Assembly (NCBI RefSeq): GCF_001618865.1
Contig: NZ_CP015136.1
Coordinates: 2,577,001 to 2,641,000 of the forward strand
Length of the DNA stretch: 64,000 bases
DNA from: Luteitalea pratensis
GTDB lineage: Bacteria; Acidobacteriota; Vicinamibacteria; Vicinamibacterales; Vicinamibacteraceae
Direction of reading: 5' to 3'
In this document: positions 43,621 through 51,317 of the stretch, piece after piece
How positions within the stretch are numbered: position 1 is the first letter of the stretch
Layout of the letters: each line of letters begins with the position of its first letter
The notes under the pieces: model-generated
What the model saw: only the letters and a program-made list of their open reading frames with translations
Databases searched by the model: none
Told to the model about the DNA's origin: nothing
Made by a program: the position numbers and the translations under genes

Positions 43621-45090
43621 TCACGGCAGGTTGTAGCGCATCTGCACGAAGAAGAGGAATGCGTTGGCCGAGCCCGGTCCGTTGCCCACGGACCAGGGTT
43701 CGCGCCGCAGCCACGAGGTTTGTACGCCAACCTGCGCCGAGCCGCGATTCTCCGTCCGGACGGCCAGGAATGACACCGTCCCCGTGATCTCCGTGATGCT
43801 CCTGTTGACCGCATCCGATGAGCCCGGATAGCCGAAGCCGACCGGCGCGCCCTCGACGTCGAGGAAGTGGGTGTCGTCGGTCCGCAGCCCCGAGTAGTAG
43901 CCGCCGACCGAGGCGCGCCGCGAGACGACCTGTTCGATGCCGGCCACCCAGGAGGCGACGGGAATGGCCCGGATCGAGCCGTCGGCGCGGAAGGCAACGT
44001 CGGGCACCAGCCCGCCCACGTAACGCCCGAGCCCCGCGCCGTATGCGGCCTGCGCGATGAGGTGCGTCGACGCGGTCGCGTTCACTCGCGCGTTGACGCT
44101 GGCCCCACCTCCCGACGCACGCTCCACATCGTCATACGGCGCGAGCGTGTGCCGGAACACGCGCCAGACGCCGCCGATGTCGACGTGCAACGCCTTGCCC
44201 GGGTTGATGCCCACGCGGGTCACGAAGTCGGGCATCAGGTTCGGCACCGACAAGGCCTCGTTGCCGGTGTTGTACTGGGCCTCGATGTCCTCGCGGCAGC
44301 AGTCGGGCAGCGTGACGACGCCTTCGCCGATTTGCTGCTCGGGGTTCTCGATCGACACGGCCCAGTCGAAGCTGTCCGAGGCTCGCCACGTGAAACGCAC
44401 CTGCGGCACTCGCTCCCACACCATACCGACCAGGTAGTTGGTGTCGACCGCCTGTGACATCTCGTAGTCCGACGGCCAGACGCTGAGACGCGCCTTTGCC
44501 GGTGTCATCAGCGTGAATGCCTGGCCGACCGCCATCGAGAAGTGGTCGCCGTACTGGACGTCGGCGAAACCCTGGCGCAGCCGGAAACCGGCGCTGTTGC
44601 TCGTCACCGCGATGGTGCCGGGCGTGGCGCCGTTGAAGTCCATCTCGAAATATCCGGAAATGTTGCGAAACCGCGCCTCGGTGAACGGGGCGTCGACGCG
44701 GATCGAGAGCCGCGAGGACTGCGCAGTCAACCGCGTTTCCGAGACACTCCCTGCCAACGTGTCCTCGTACGGGATGGTGCCGAAGTTCGTCCCGGGGCCA
44801 CCGCCGCTGCTTGTCGATCGATAGATACCAGTGACGCCCACGTACCCGCCAATCCGCAGCTTCGCAGGGCCAAGGGCGAGCGCTGCGCCGGCCGGTTCGG
44901 CGCCGGCGATCTCCTGCCCCGGGTTGAGCGGAGGTTGTTGGGCAGCGCCCTGGGGTGCTGGTGCGGCCGGCGTCGTGTCCGTCGTCGGCGGTGGCGTCTG
45001 TGGCTCGGGCGACGGCGCCGTCTGACCAGCGGCCGCAGTGCCGATGCACAGCCAGCAGGCCGCCGTGACGAATGCGCGGACGAGTCGCAT
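43621..45090 (-). CDS. Outer-membrane porin-like beta-barrel (DcaP-like)
   Basis: 489 residues. A signal peptide (MRLVRAFVTAACWLCIGTAAAG) is followed by a proline/alanine-rich linker (residues 25-60) and amphipathic strands: LRIGGYVGVTGIYRS, FRNISGYFEMDFNG, FRLRQGFADVQYGDHFSMAVGQAF and so on, finishing FLFFVQMRYNLP, a typical outer-membrane end. The arrangement and length fit DcaP-type porins for anionic or aromatic compounds. The start has TACACT 7 nt upstream and no Shine-Dalgarno. It is convergent with ppk2 (4 bp between stops). Confidence 0.8.
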   Translation of the reverse strand: MRLVRAFVTAACWLCIGTAAAGQTAPSPEPQTPPPTTDTTPAAPAPQGAAQQPPLNPGQEIAGAEPAGAALALGPAKLRIGGYVGVTGIYRSTSSGGGPGTNFGTIPYEDTLAGSVSETRLTAQSSRLSIRVDAPFTEARFRNISGYFEMDFNGATPGTIAVTSNSAGFRLRQGFADVQYGDHFSMAVGQAFTLMTPAKARLSVWPSDYEMSQAVDTNYLVGMVWERVPQVRFTWRASDSFDWAVSIENPEQQIGEGVVTLPDCCREDIEAQYNTGNEALSVPNLMPDFVTRVGINPGKALHVDIGGVWRVFRHTLAPYDDVERASGGGASVNARVNATASTHLIAQAAYGAGLGRYVGGLVPDVAFRADGSIRAIPVASWVAGIEQVVSRRASVGGYYSGLRTDDTHFLDVEGAPVGFGYPGSSDAVNRSITEITGTVSFLAVRTENRGSAQVGVQTSWLRREPWSVGNGPGSANAFLFFVQMRYNLP

Positions 45091-45097
45091 GCCGGCA

Positions 45098-45103
45098 AGT
45101 GTA
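45098..45103 (-). promoter_or_regulatory. Probable -10 box of the porin gene
   Basis: TACACT on the minus strand, 7 nt before the ATG at 45090. The likely -35 position falls inside the palindrome at 45112-45133. Confidence 0.5.
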
Positions 45104-45111
45104 GTACGTAG

Positions 45112-45133
45112 CCGCAGACCTTCAGGTCGGCGG
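45112..45133. repeat. Palindrome copy next to the porin promoter
   Basis: CCGCAGACC-TTCA-GGTCGGCGG, a copy of the dispersed palindrome with one arm mismatch. The rest of 45091-45245 holds the TACAAT box at 45184 and no gene. Confidence 0.75.
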
Positions 45134-45183
45134 ATCGGAGGGCATTGCGTCGTCGCGACTCGGGTCGCCGCAGGCGCAGACGC

Positions 45184-45189
45184 TACAAT
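45184..45189 (+). promoter_or_regulatory. Probable -10 box of the dicarboxylate symporter gene
   Basis: TACAAT about 57 nt before GTG 45246. This gene also has a GCAGGGAG ribosome-binding site, so it has a conventional leader, unlike many neighbours. Confidence 0.5.
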
Positions 45190-45245
45190 GCGGGCGTTCC
45201 ATCCAGTCGTGTCACGGCGGCACGACCTGCAGGCAGGGAGTCAGG

Positions 45246-46556
45246 GTGTTTCGCAGCCTCTACGTCCAGGTGCTGATCGGCATCGCGCTCGGCGTGATCC
45301 TCGGTGCCACCTATCCGGAGGCCGCGGTGGCGATGAAGCCGCTCGGCGATGGCTTCATCAAGCTGGTCAAGATGCTGATCACGCCGATCGTGTTCACGAC
45401 GGTCGTGGTCGGCATCGGCCAGATGGGCGCGATGAAGGACGTCGGGCGGGTCGGATTCCGCGCCCTCGTGTACTTCGAAGTGGTCTCCACCCTCGCGCTG
45501 ATCGTCGGATTGATCGTCGTGACGATCGTCCAGCCTGGTGCGGGCATGCACGTGGACCCCGCGACGCTCGATGCCAAGGGGGTCGCCGCCTATACGTCGG
45601 GCGCTGCCCATGCCAGCGTCACCGAGTTCCTCCTCAATATCATTCCCGACAGTGTGGTCGGTGCGTTCGCGCGCGGCGACATCCTGCAGGTGCTGTTGTT
45701 CGCGGTGCTGTTCGGCCTGGCGATGCTGCACCTGCAGCCGGGTAGCGCGCCGCTGGTCGGCCTGCTCGAATCACTCGCCCACGGCTTGTTTGCCGTCGTC
45801 GGCCTGGTGATGCGGCTCGCTCCGATCGGCGCCTTCGGCGCGATGGCATTCACGATCGGCATGTACGGGCTCGGCACGCTGCTGTCGCTCGGCAAGCTGA
45901 TGGCGGCGGTGTACATCACGTGCCTGCTGTTCGTGATCGTCGTCCTCGGTGCGATCGTGCGGGCTGCCGGCTTCAGCATCTTCAAGCTGGTGCGCTACGT
46001 GCGCGAGGAACTCCTCATCGTGCTCGGCACATCGTCATCCGAGTCGGCGCTGCCGAGAGTGATGGTCAAGATGGAGCGCCTCGGCTGCGCCAAGTCCGTC
46101 GTCGGCCTGGTGGTGCCGACAGGCTATTCTTTCAACCTCGATGGCACGGCCATCTACATGACCATGGCGGCGGTGTTCGTGGCCCAGGCGACCGATGTGC
46201 GGTTGTCGTGGGGGCAGACGCTCTCGATCCTGGGGCTGTTGCTGGTGACGTCGAAGGGGGCGGCCGGCGTGACCGGCAGCGGCTTCATCACCCTGGCGGC
46301 GACGCTCGCCGCGGTGCCCAGCATCCCGGTGGCGGGATTGACCCTGCTGCTCGGCGTCGACCGCTTCATGTCCGAGGCGCGCGCCCTCACCAACCTTGTC
46401 GGCAATGTCGTGGCGACGCTGGTGGTGGCCAAGTGGGACGGAGCACTCGACGTCGCGCGTGCGCACCGCATCCTCGATGGTCACGAGACCCCGGAGGACG
46501 ACATCCTTCTCGCCGCGCCGCTGCCCACCGCGCATGCGAGTGCGGATCTGGAATAG
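45246..46556 (+). CDS. Dicarboxylate/amino acid:cation symporter (DAACS family)
   Basis: 436 residues, start GTG with a GGGAG ribosome-binding site about 7 nt upstream. Family signatures are the serine-rich hairpin [35 protein letters not shown] and [18 protein letters not shown], plus [18 protein letters not shown], in an eight-helix, two-hairpin fold. DctA carries C4-dicarboxylates and GltP glutamate/aspartate. The sequence [10 protein letters not shown] with arginine is closer to DctA, so succinate or malate uptake is the first guess. The neighbouring porin may be its outer-membrane partner. Confidence 0.9.
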   Translation: MFRSLYVQVLIGIALGVILGATYPEAAVAMKPLGDGFIKLVKMLITPIVFTTVVVGIGQMGAMKDVGRVGFRALVYFEVVSTLALIVGLIVVTIVQPGAGMHVDPATLDAKGVAAYTSGAAHASVTEFLLNIIPDSVVGAFARGDILQVLLFAVLFGLAMLHLQPGSAPLVGLLESLAHGLFAVVGLVMRLAPIGAFGAMAFTIGMYGLGTLLSLGKLMAAVYITCLLFVIVVLGAIVRAAGFSIFKLVRYVREELLIVLGTSSSESALPRVMVKMERLGCAKSVVGLVVPTGYSFNLDGTAIYMTMAAVFVAQATDVRLSWGQTLSILGLLLVTSKGAAGVTGSGFITLAATLAAVPSIPVAGLTLLLGVDRFMSEARALTNLVGNVVATLVVAKWDGALDVARAHRILDGHETPEDDILLAAPLPTAHASADLE

Positions 46557-46592
46557 CCTGACCCGGACGCTGCGCCGCCGGTTCAGCGCGAC

Positions 46593-46619
46593 GGTAGGGC
46601 CGGCTCTCCGAGCCCGGCC
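46593..46619. repeat. GGTAGGG hairpin element before uppP
   Basis: GGTAGGGCCGGCTC-TCC-GAGCCCGGCC, one of about eight copies in the window. It lies 10 bp upstream of the predicted -10 box of uppP. Confidence 0.8.
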
Positions 46620-46628
46620 TGCCCGTGC

Positions 46629-46634
46629 GATAGT
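46629..46634 (+). promoter_or_regulatory. Possible -10 box of uppP
   Basis: GATAGT, 5 nt before the GTG at 46640, with no Shine-Dalgarno sequence between. Confidence 0.4.
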
Positions 46635-46639
46635 GGCGC

Positions 46640-47446
46640 GTGGACTTGTGGCGCGCTGTCGTACTCGGCCTCGTCGAGGGGCTGACCGAATTCCTCCCCG
46701 TCAGTTCGACCGGACACCTGCTCGTGACGCAGCGCCTGCTGGGCATCGAGGCGAGTGCGGCGGCCAATACGTACGCGATCGCCATCCAGGGCGGTGCGAT
46801 CGCGGCCGTCCTGGTGCTGTACCGCCAGCGCCTGCTGCAGATGCTTCGCGGCGTCCTCGGGCGTGACGCCGATGGACTGCACCTGGCGCTCGCGCTTGCC
46901 GTCGCGTTCGTGCCCGCCGCGATCGCCGGGCTCGCCTTCGACGAGTTGATCGAAGGTTACCTGTTCGGGCCGATCCCCGTGGCGATCGCCTGGGCGGTCG
47001 GGGGTGTGCTGATGCTGGCGGTGTCGTCGCGCCTGCAGCCCGGTGGCCTGCGCCTCGGCCGCGTCGCCTTGCCATCGGCCCTGCTGATCGGTGTCTGCCA
47101 GTGTGCCGCGCTCTGGCCAGGCGTGAGCCGCAGCCTCGCGACGATCCTGGGTGGTGTCGCGGTGGGGCTGTCGCTATCGGCCGCGGTGGAGTTCTCGTTC
47201 CTCCTCGGCCTGCTCACGCTCGGCGCCGCCACGGCCTACAAGGCGCTCGACAGCGGCGGGGTGATGCTCGCCGCGTACGGCCCGACCGTCGTGACCGCGG
47301 GCTTCGTGGCGGCCTGGCTCTCCGCGATGCTGTCGGTCACCTGGATGGTCAACTGGCTGCAGCATCGCCGCCTCGCCGTGTTCGGCTGGTGGCGTATCGG
47401 CGCCGCGCTGGTGGTGTTGCTCCTCGTCTTCACGCACAGGCTCTAG
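46640..47446 (+). CDS. uppP: Undecaprenyl-diphosphatase UppP
   Basis: 268 residues, GTG start. BacA/UppP signatures are GLVEGLTEFLPVSSTGHLLV (residues 10-29) and ALWPGVSRSLATILGG, which carry the catalytic glutamates, serine and arginine, among about eight membrane helices. It dephosphorylates undecaprenyl diphosphate so that the lipid carrier for peptidoglycan and O-antigen can be reused, and raises bacitracin tolerance. The stop codon opens a purine-rich heptamer array. Confidence 0.95.
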   Translation: MDLWRAVVLGLVEGLTEFLPVSSTGHLLVTQRLLGIEASAAANTYAIAIQGGAIAAVLVLYRQRLLQMLRGVLGRDADGLHLALALAVAFVPAAIAGLAFDELIEGYLFGPIPVAIAWAVGGVLMLAVSSRLQPGGLRLGRVALPSALLIGVCQCAALWPGVSRSLATILGGVAVGLSLSAAVEFSFLLGLLTLGAATAYKALDSGGVMLAAYGPTVVTAGFVAAWLSAMLSVTWMVNWLQHRRLAVFGWWRIGAALVVLLLVFTHRL

Positions 47447-47543
47447 AGGACGGAGGACGGAGGAGGGAGGACCGAGGAAGGACGGGGGGAGGAGGTAGGA
47501 GGCAGTTCCTCCGTCTTCCGTCCTCCGTCCTACCTCCTCCTCT
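47447..47543. repeat. Complementary heptamer arrays forming a large hairpin
   Basis: A purine array (AGGACGG x2, AGGAGGG, AGGACCG, AGGAAGG and others, 47447-47502) is followed after CAG by its pyrimidine counterpart (CCTCCGT, CTTCCGT, CCTCCGT, CCTACCT, CCTCCTC, 47508-47542). They can pair over most of their length. The stops of the two convergent flanking genes lie at its ends, so it probably works as a bidirectional terminator. Confidence 0.8.
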
Positions 47544-48915
47544 AGGCCGGCTTCAGGTCGCCGATCACCGTCGGTATCAGTTCCGACACGGTCGGGTGGA
47601 TGGGCACGGCGCGCTGCAGGACGTCGTAGGTCGCGCCTGCTTGCATCATGTCGATCACACCGTGAATGGCCTCGTCGCCGCCGACGCCCAGGATGGCGGC
47701 GCCGAGGATCTTGCGCGTCTCGCTGTCTGCGACGACCTTCATCAGCCCTTGTGTCTCGCCTTTCTCGATGGCGCGGCTGACACGGGTCATGGGCCGGCGG
47801 CCGACGAGCAGCGGACGTCCGGTGCGGCGTGCCTCGGCCTCGGTCATGCCGACGCGGCCGAGCGGCGGGTCGATGTACAGCGCGTAGGCCGGGATCCGTT
47901 CCAGGAGCGAGCGCGCCTCGCCGTCGAGAAGGTTCGCCGCCACGATCTCGAAGTCGTTGTACGACGTGTGCGTGAACGCGCCGCGACCATTGCAGTCGCC
48001 GAGCGCCCAGATGCCGGGCACATTGGTGCGCAGCGTGTCGTCCACCGTGATGTAGCCGCGATCGTCGAGCACGACACCCGCGCGATCCAGCCCGAGGTCG
48101 TCCGTGTTCGGCTGCCGGCCGACCGCCAGCAGGACGTGGGACCCGACCGCCACGGGCGGCCCGTTGTGGCAATCGAGTTGCACGGCCACGCCCTCGTCGT
48201 GACGCGCCAGACTGATGCACGCCGCTCCGGTCCGCACCGTGATGCCCTCGGCCTCGAGGATCGTCCTGATGGCGGCCGAGATCTCCTCGTCTTCCCGACC
48301 GATCAGGCGGGGCCCCATCTCCACGACCGTGACATCCGCGCCGAATCGCCGGTACATCTGCGCGAATTCGAGGCCGATGTAACTGCCGCCGACGATGACC
48401 AGGTGCCGCGGCAATTCCTCCAGCGCCAGCATCGAGGTGTTGGTGAGCACCGGCACGTCGTGCACGCCCGGCAGGTCCGGCACGCGAGCGCGCCCGCCGA
48501 CGTTGACGAAGATCCGCGGCGCCGTGTACGTGTCGCCGCCGACGCGGATGGTGCTGGCGTCCTCGAAGCGGGCATGACCCTCGAGTACGGTGCAGCGATC
48601 CATGCCGCGGAGCCACTTTTCGACGCCTTTGCGGGAGTCGCCCGACACCTTGTCGGCCCTCGCTTTCACGGCTGCCATGTCGATGCGGACCGCCCCCTCG
48701 ATCACGACGCCATAGTCGGCGGCCCGGCGCGCGAGGTGCGCGGCGTACGCGCTGGCCACGAGCGTCTTGGTCGGGGTGCACCCCGTGTTGACGCATGTGC
48801 CGCCGAACTGCTGACGTTCTACGACGACGACATGCTGGCCTGCAGCGGTGAGGCGCCCGGCGAGCGGGGGGCCGGCCTGGCCCGAGCCGATGATGATGGC
48901 GTCGGCGTGCGTCAC
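47542..48915 (-). CDS. RclA/mercuric-reductase-like pyridine nucleotide-disulfide oxidoreductase
   Basis: 457 residues. The N-terminal FAD motif is ADAIIIGSGQAGPPLAGRL (residues 5-23), the redox-active disulfide is in FGGTCVNTGCTPTKTL, the NAD motif is HLVIVGGSYIGLEFAQM, the second FAD site is GIWALGDCNGRGAF and the C-terminal active histidine is in VPIHPTVSEL. The length and CVNTGC context fit RclA-type flavoproteins (Cu(II)/reactive chlorine defence) better than lipoamide dehydrogenase. No metal-binding NmerA domain is present, so mercury reduction is unlikely. The start overlaps the DUF4126 gene by 4 bp. Confidence 0.85.
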   Translation of the reverse strand: MTHADAIIIGSGQAGPPLAGRLTAAGQHVVVVERQQFGGTCVNTGCTPTKTLVASAYAAHLARRAADYGVVIEGAVRIDMAAVKARADKVSGDSRKGVEKWLRGMDRCTVLEGHARFEDASTIRVGGDTYTAPRIFVNVGGRARVPDLPGVHDVPVLTNTSMLALEELPRHLVIVGGSYIGLEFAQMYRRFGADVTVVEMGPRLIGREDEEISAAIRTILEAEGITVRTGAACISLARHDEGVAVQLDCHNGPPVAVGSHVLLAVGRQPNTDDLGLDRAGVVLDDRGYITVDDTLRTNVPGIWALGDCNGRGAFTHTSYNDFEIVAANLLDGEARSLLERIPAYALYIDPPLGRVGMTEAEARRTGRPLLVGRRPMTRVSRAIEKGETQGLMKVVADSETRKILGAAILGVGGDEAIHGVIDMMQAGATYDVLQRAVPIHPTVSELIPTVIGDLKPA

Positions 48916-49373
48916 TTGAGCGCTCCGAGCGCGAGCAGCGCGAGGGCGACGGCAACGCCGTCTTCGAGGAAGGCCGCGGGATGATCATTGCCGAAGGCGT
49001 TGGCCAGCGCTCCACGCGCGGCCCGTCCGCCGAGCGTGCCGATCACCGCGCCAACGAGTCCCGCGATCAGGCCAGCGACAGCGCTGCCGTGCGCGAGCCC
49101 GATGGCAGCGCCCGAGAACCCGCCCGACACCAACCGCGCGCCGAACTGCACTGGCACGGTGCGGCTCGGCGTCGTGGGCAGCTGGTCCGCGACCCACTCG
49201 CCCAGCGCCAGGGCGGTCAGTCCCCATGCAGCCGGTGCCGTGCCCAGCCACGCGAGCGATGTCCCTTGCAGCGGCAGCCAGCCCAGCTTCGCCGCCCAAC
49301 TGACCGCGGTGGGCGCGGTCATCGTGCGTAGCCCGGAGACGATGCCGATGACGAGTGCAGCAAGCAGAACCAT
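48912..49373 (-). CDS. DUF4126 family small membrane protein
   Basis: 153 residues with about four hydrophobic helices and glycine-rich turns. LVIGIVSGLRTMTAPTAVSW at the N-terminus and LVSGGFSGAAIGLAHGS, VGAVIGTLGGRAARGALA mark DUF4126 proteins, for which no biochemical role is established. GAGG 6 nt before the ATG supports the start. The stop overlaps the flavoprotein start (4 bp), so the two are co-translated; a link to redox stress or to a membrane substrate can only be guessed. Confidence 0.8.
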   Translation of the reverse strand: MVLLAALVIGIVSGLRTMTAPTAVSWAAKLGWLPLQGTSLAWLGTAPAAWGLTALALGEWVADQLPTTPSRTVPVQFGARLVSGGFSGAAIGLAHGSAVAGLIAGLVGAVIGTLGGRAARGALANAFGNDHPAAFLEDGVAVALALLALGALK

Positions 49374-49836
49374 GGAGCCTCGGTGTTTGTTGCGAACCTG
49401 CGTAAGTGATCGATAGCGGACGGATTGTCCGGCCCTGACCGTATATCACGGCCATGTTGCAGGACCGCGCCCGCAATCGCGACGTTGTGGCCCGGCCCGC
49501 TGGGACAGCGGACCGCTACCGATCCGTCGATGGAGGCAGCGCCGGGCTGTCGCCTGGGCGCCGAAGCCATGGCGGCCAACCCGGCGTTGCCGTCGGCAGC
49601 GTCGACCTGAAGGTCGACGCCTACGAGGCCGGATTCGAGACGAACGCCGAACGTCGAACGCCGAACGCAGCCCCAACGCCTAACGCCGTCAAGGTAGTGG
49701 GGCTGAATCAGCCGGCGTCGTGGTGATGCGTCGAGCGAGCTCGACGCCTAGACTATTCAGCCGTAGCCGTCGACCTTCAGGTCGACGGACGATGGCTTGA
49801 CGCTCACATCCTGACAAAGTAGCTCGGCTCCCCGCG
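49374..49836. repeat. Intergenic region with heptamers and palindromes
   Basis: 49374-49590 shows no recognised gene. An ATG at 49454 has a TATAT box in front but its frame runs into repeats and its product is not family-like. Heptamers lie at 49643-49688 (ACGCCGA, ACGTCGA, ACGCCGA, ACGCAGC, then CCTAACG). Palindromes lie at 49599-49620 (GCGTCGACC/GGTCGACGC, TGAA), 49728-49747 (GCGTCGAGC/GCTCGACGC, GA) and 49767-49788 (CCGTCGACC/GGTCGACGG, TTCA). Confidence 0.8.
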
Positions 49837-51129
49837 CTACCCGCGCCCCGTGTCCAGGAAGGCAATCGCTGACGGGTTACCGACCGGTGTGTATTGTCCG
49901 GTGAACGCCAGCCGACCGGTCGCGCCGTCGATGGCGAACGCGGTGACGTGATCGGCGCGCTGGTTGCAGACGTACATGAAACGGCCGCTCGGGTCGATCG
50001 TCATGCTGCGTGGATAGTCACCACGCGTCCAGATGTCGTCCACGAACGTGAGCGTGCCATCGCGGCCGACCGCGAAGATGCCGACGCTGTCGTGCAGCCG
50101 GTTGCCGGCATAGACGAACCTGCCGTCCTGCGAGATGAGGATGCCCGAGCAGAAGTTGCTGCCGGCATAGCCTGCCGGCAGGCTGGAGATCGTCTGCCGC
50201 GCCGACAGGCGCCCTCGCTCCGCATCGTAGTCGAACAGCACGATGGTCGAGCCTTCTTCCTGGATCGCATAGAGCCAGCGGCCGTCGCGATGGAAGGCGA
50301 AATGGCGCGGCCCATCGCCGGGCGGAAGCGCGACCGATGGCGGGTCGGCAGGACTCAGCGTGCCAGCATTGGCATCGAACGCCCACACGAAGATACGGTC
50401 CAGTCCGAGGTCCGGGACGATCACGAACCGACCCGCCGGATCGGTGCCGATCATGTGCGCGTGCGGCGTGTCGTGGCCGCTGATGGCGAAGCTGCCCGGC
50501 GGTGCATGCGTCGCGCGTTTCGGGCCGACGACGCCGGTGGTCTTCTTGACGTCGGTCGCGGGCCCGAGCCGGCCGTCAGGGAGGATCGGGAGTACTGCCA
50601 CCGAGCCGCCCGCGTAGTTGGCGACGAGCAGGTGCCGGCCGCCGCGGTGCACGCTCGCGTAGGTTGGTCCGGTCCCACCGGAGGCTACGCTGTTCAGCAA
50701 CTGCAACTGCCCCGAGGTCCGATCCACGGTGAACGCGCTGACGGTGCCGGAGGCGCCGTTGTCGACAAGGTCAGTTGCGTTGGTCGAATAGAGGTGGGTG
50801 CCCGTCGCGTCGAAGACGAGGGCACTCGGGCTCGTGTAGTGGTCGGTGACGCCAGCGGCCGTCAGCGTGCCCGTGGTCCGATCGACCCGGAAGATGTGGA
50901 TGCCGCGACCGTTGCCGGGCGGCAGATCGACCTTGCCTGGGGGCGCGTCCACAGGCGGCGAACTGTAGGTACCGACGTACGCGAACAGGCCGCCACTCGA
51001 GGTTGATGCCTGGGATGTTGCACCGCGTGCCAGTGCCGGCGCCACCGATGCGAGGCCCGTGGCAGCCGTGACGAACGAGCGGCGGGTGAGCGTGCGGGTC
51101 GTGAGCGTCTTGCTGGCAGCCGGGCGCAT
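49837..51129 (-). CDS. Lactonase family seven-bladed propeller, Tat-exported
   Basis: 430 residues. The Tat signal is TRRSFVTAATGLASVAPALA (residues ~15-34). The 6-phosphogluconolactonase (Pgl/YkgB-like) propeller follows: FAYVGTYSSPP, GIHIFRVDRTTGTLTA, HLLVANYAGGSVAVLPI, DTPHAHMIGTDPAGRFVIVP, LGLDRIFVWAFD and YVCNQRADHVTAFAID. Export makes a pentose-phosphate role unlikely; a secreted lactonase acting on sugar lactones or muconolactone-like compounds is more plausible. TAGGAT stands 9 nt before the ATG. Confidence 0.87.
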   Translation of the reverse strand: MRPAASKTLTTRTLTRRSFVTAATGLASVAPALARGATSQASTSSGGLFAYVGTYSSPPVDAPPGKVDLPPGNGRGIHIFRVDRTTGTLTAAGVTDHYTSPSALVFDATGTHLYSTNATDLVDNGASGTVSAFTVDRTSGQLQLLNSVASGGTGPTYASVHRGGRHLLVANYAGGSVAVLPILPDGRLGPATDVKKTTGVVGPKRATHAPPGSFAISGHDTPHAHMIGTDPAGRFVIVPDLGLDRIFVWAFDANAGTLSPADPPSVALPPGDGPRHFAFHRDGRWLYAIQEEGSTIVLFDYDAERGRLSARQTISSLPAGYAGSNFCSGILISQDGRFVYAGNRLHDSVGIFAVGRDGTLTFVDDIWTRGDYPRSMTIDPSGRFMYVCNQRADHVTAFAIDGATGRLAFTGQYTPVGNPSAIAFLDTGRG

Positions 51130-51317
51130 AGGGGGCCGATCCTAACGCCGAACGCCGAATGAGGAACGCCGAAGGCCGACGACGAGCGGTTGGCCGGGCT
51201 CGGAGAGCCGGCCCTACCTTCGAATGACCAATGACCAATGACCAATGACCAATGACCAATGGCGAAGGCCGAAGGCCCAAGGCCCAAGGCCGAAGTCGGA
51301 GGCTCCTGCTTCCTGCT
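51130..51317. repeat. Heptamer arrays around a hairpin element
   Basis: Units lie at 51141-51182 (CCTAACG, CCGAACG, CCGAATG, AGGAACG, CCGAAGG, CCGACGA). A hairpin element CCGGGCTC-GGA-GAGCCGG ending CCCTACC lies at 51192-51218. Eleven units lie at 51224-51300, in which ATGACCA x5 pass through ATGGCGA into AGGCCGA, AGGCCCA x2, AGGCCGA and AGTCGGA. The TAGGAT at 51139-51144 (minus) lies at the edge and is the probable -10 of the lactonase gene. Confidence 0.88.

Noticed and set aside
47542-48915. Mercuric reductase
   Set aside because: There is no N-terminal metal-binding domain, no C-terminal vicinal cysteine pair and no other mer gene; RclA-like is a better fit.
49454-49726. Possible small leaderless gene after TATAT at about 49441
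   Set aside because: The product has no recognisable family and its second half is made of palindrome and heptamer sequence.
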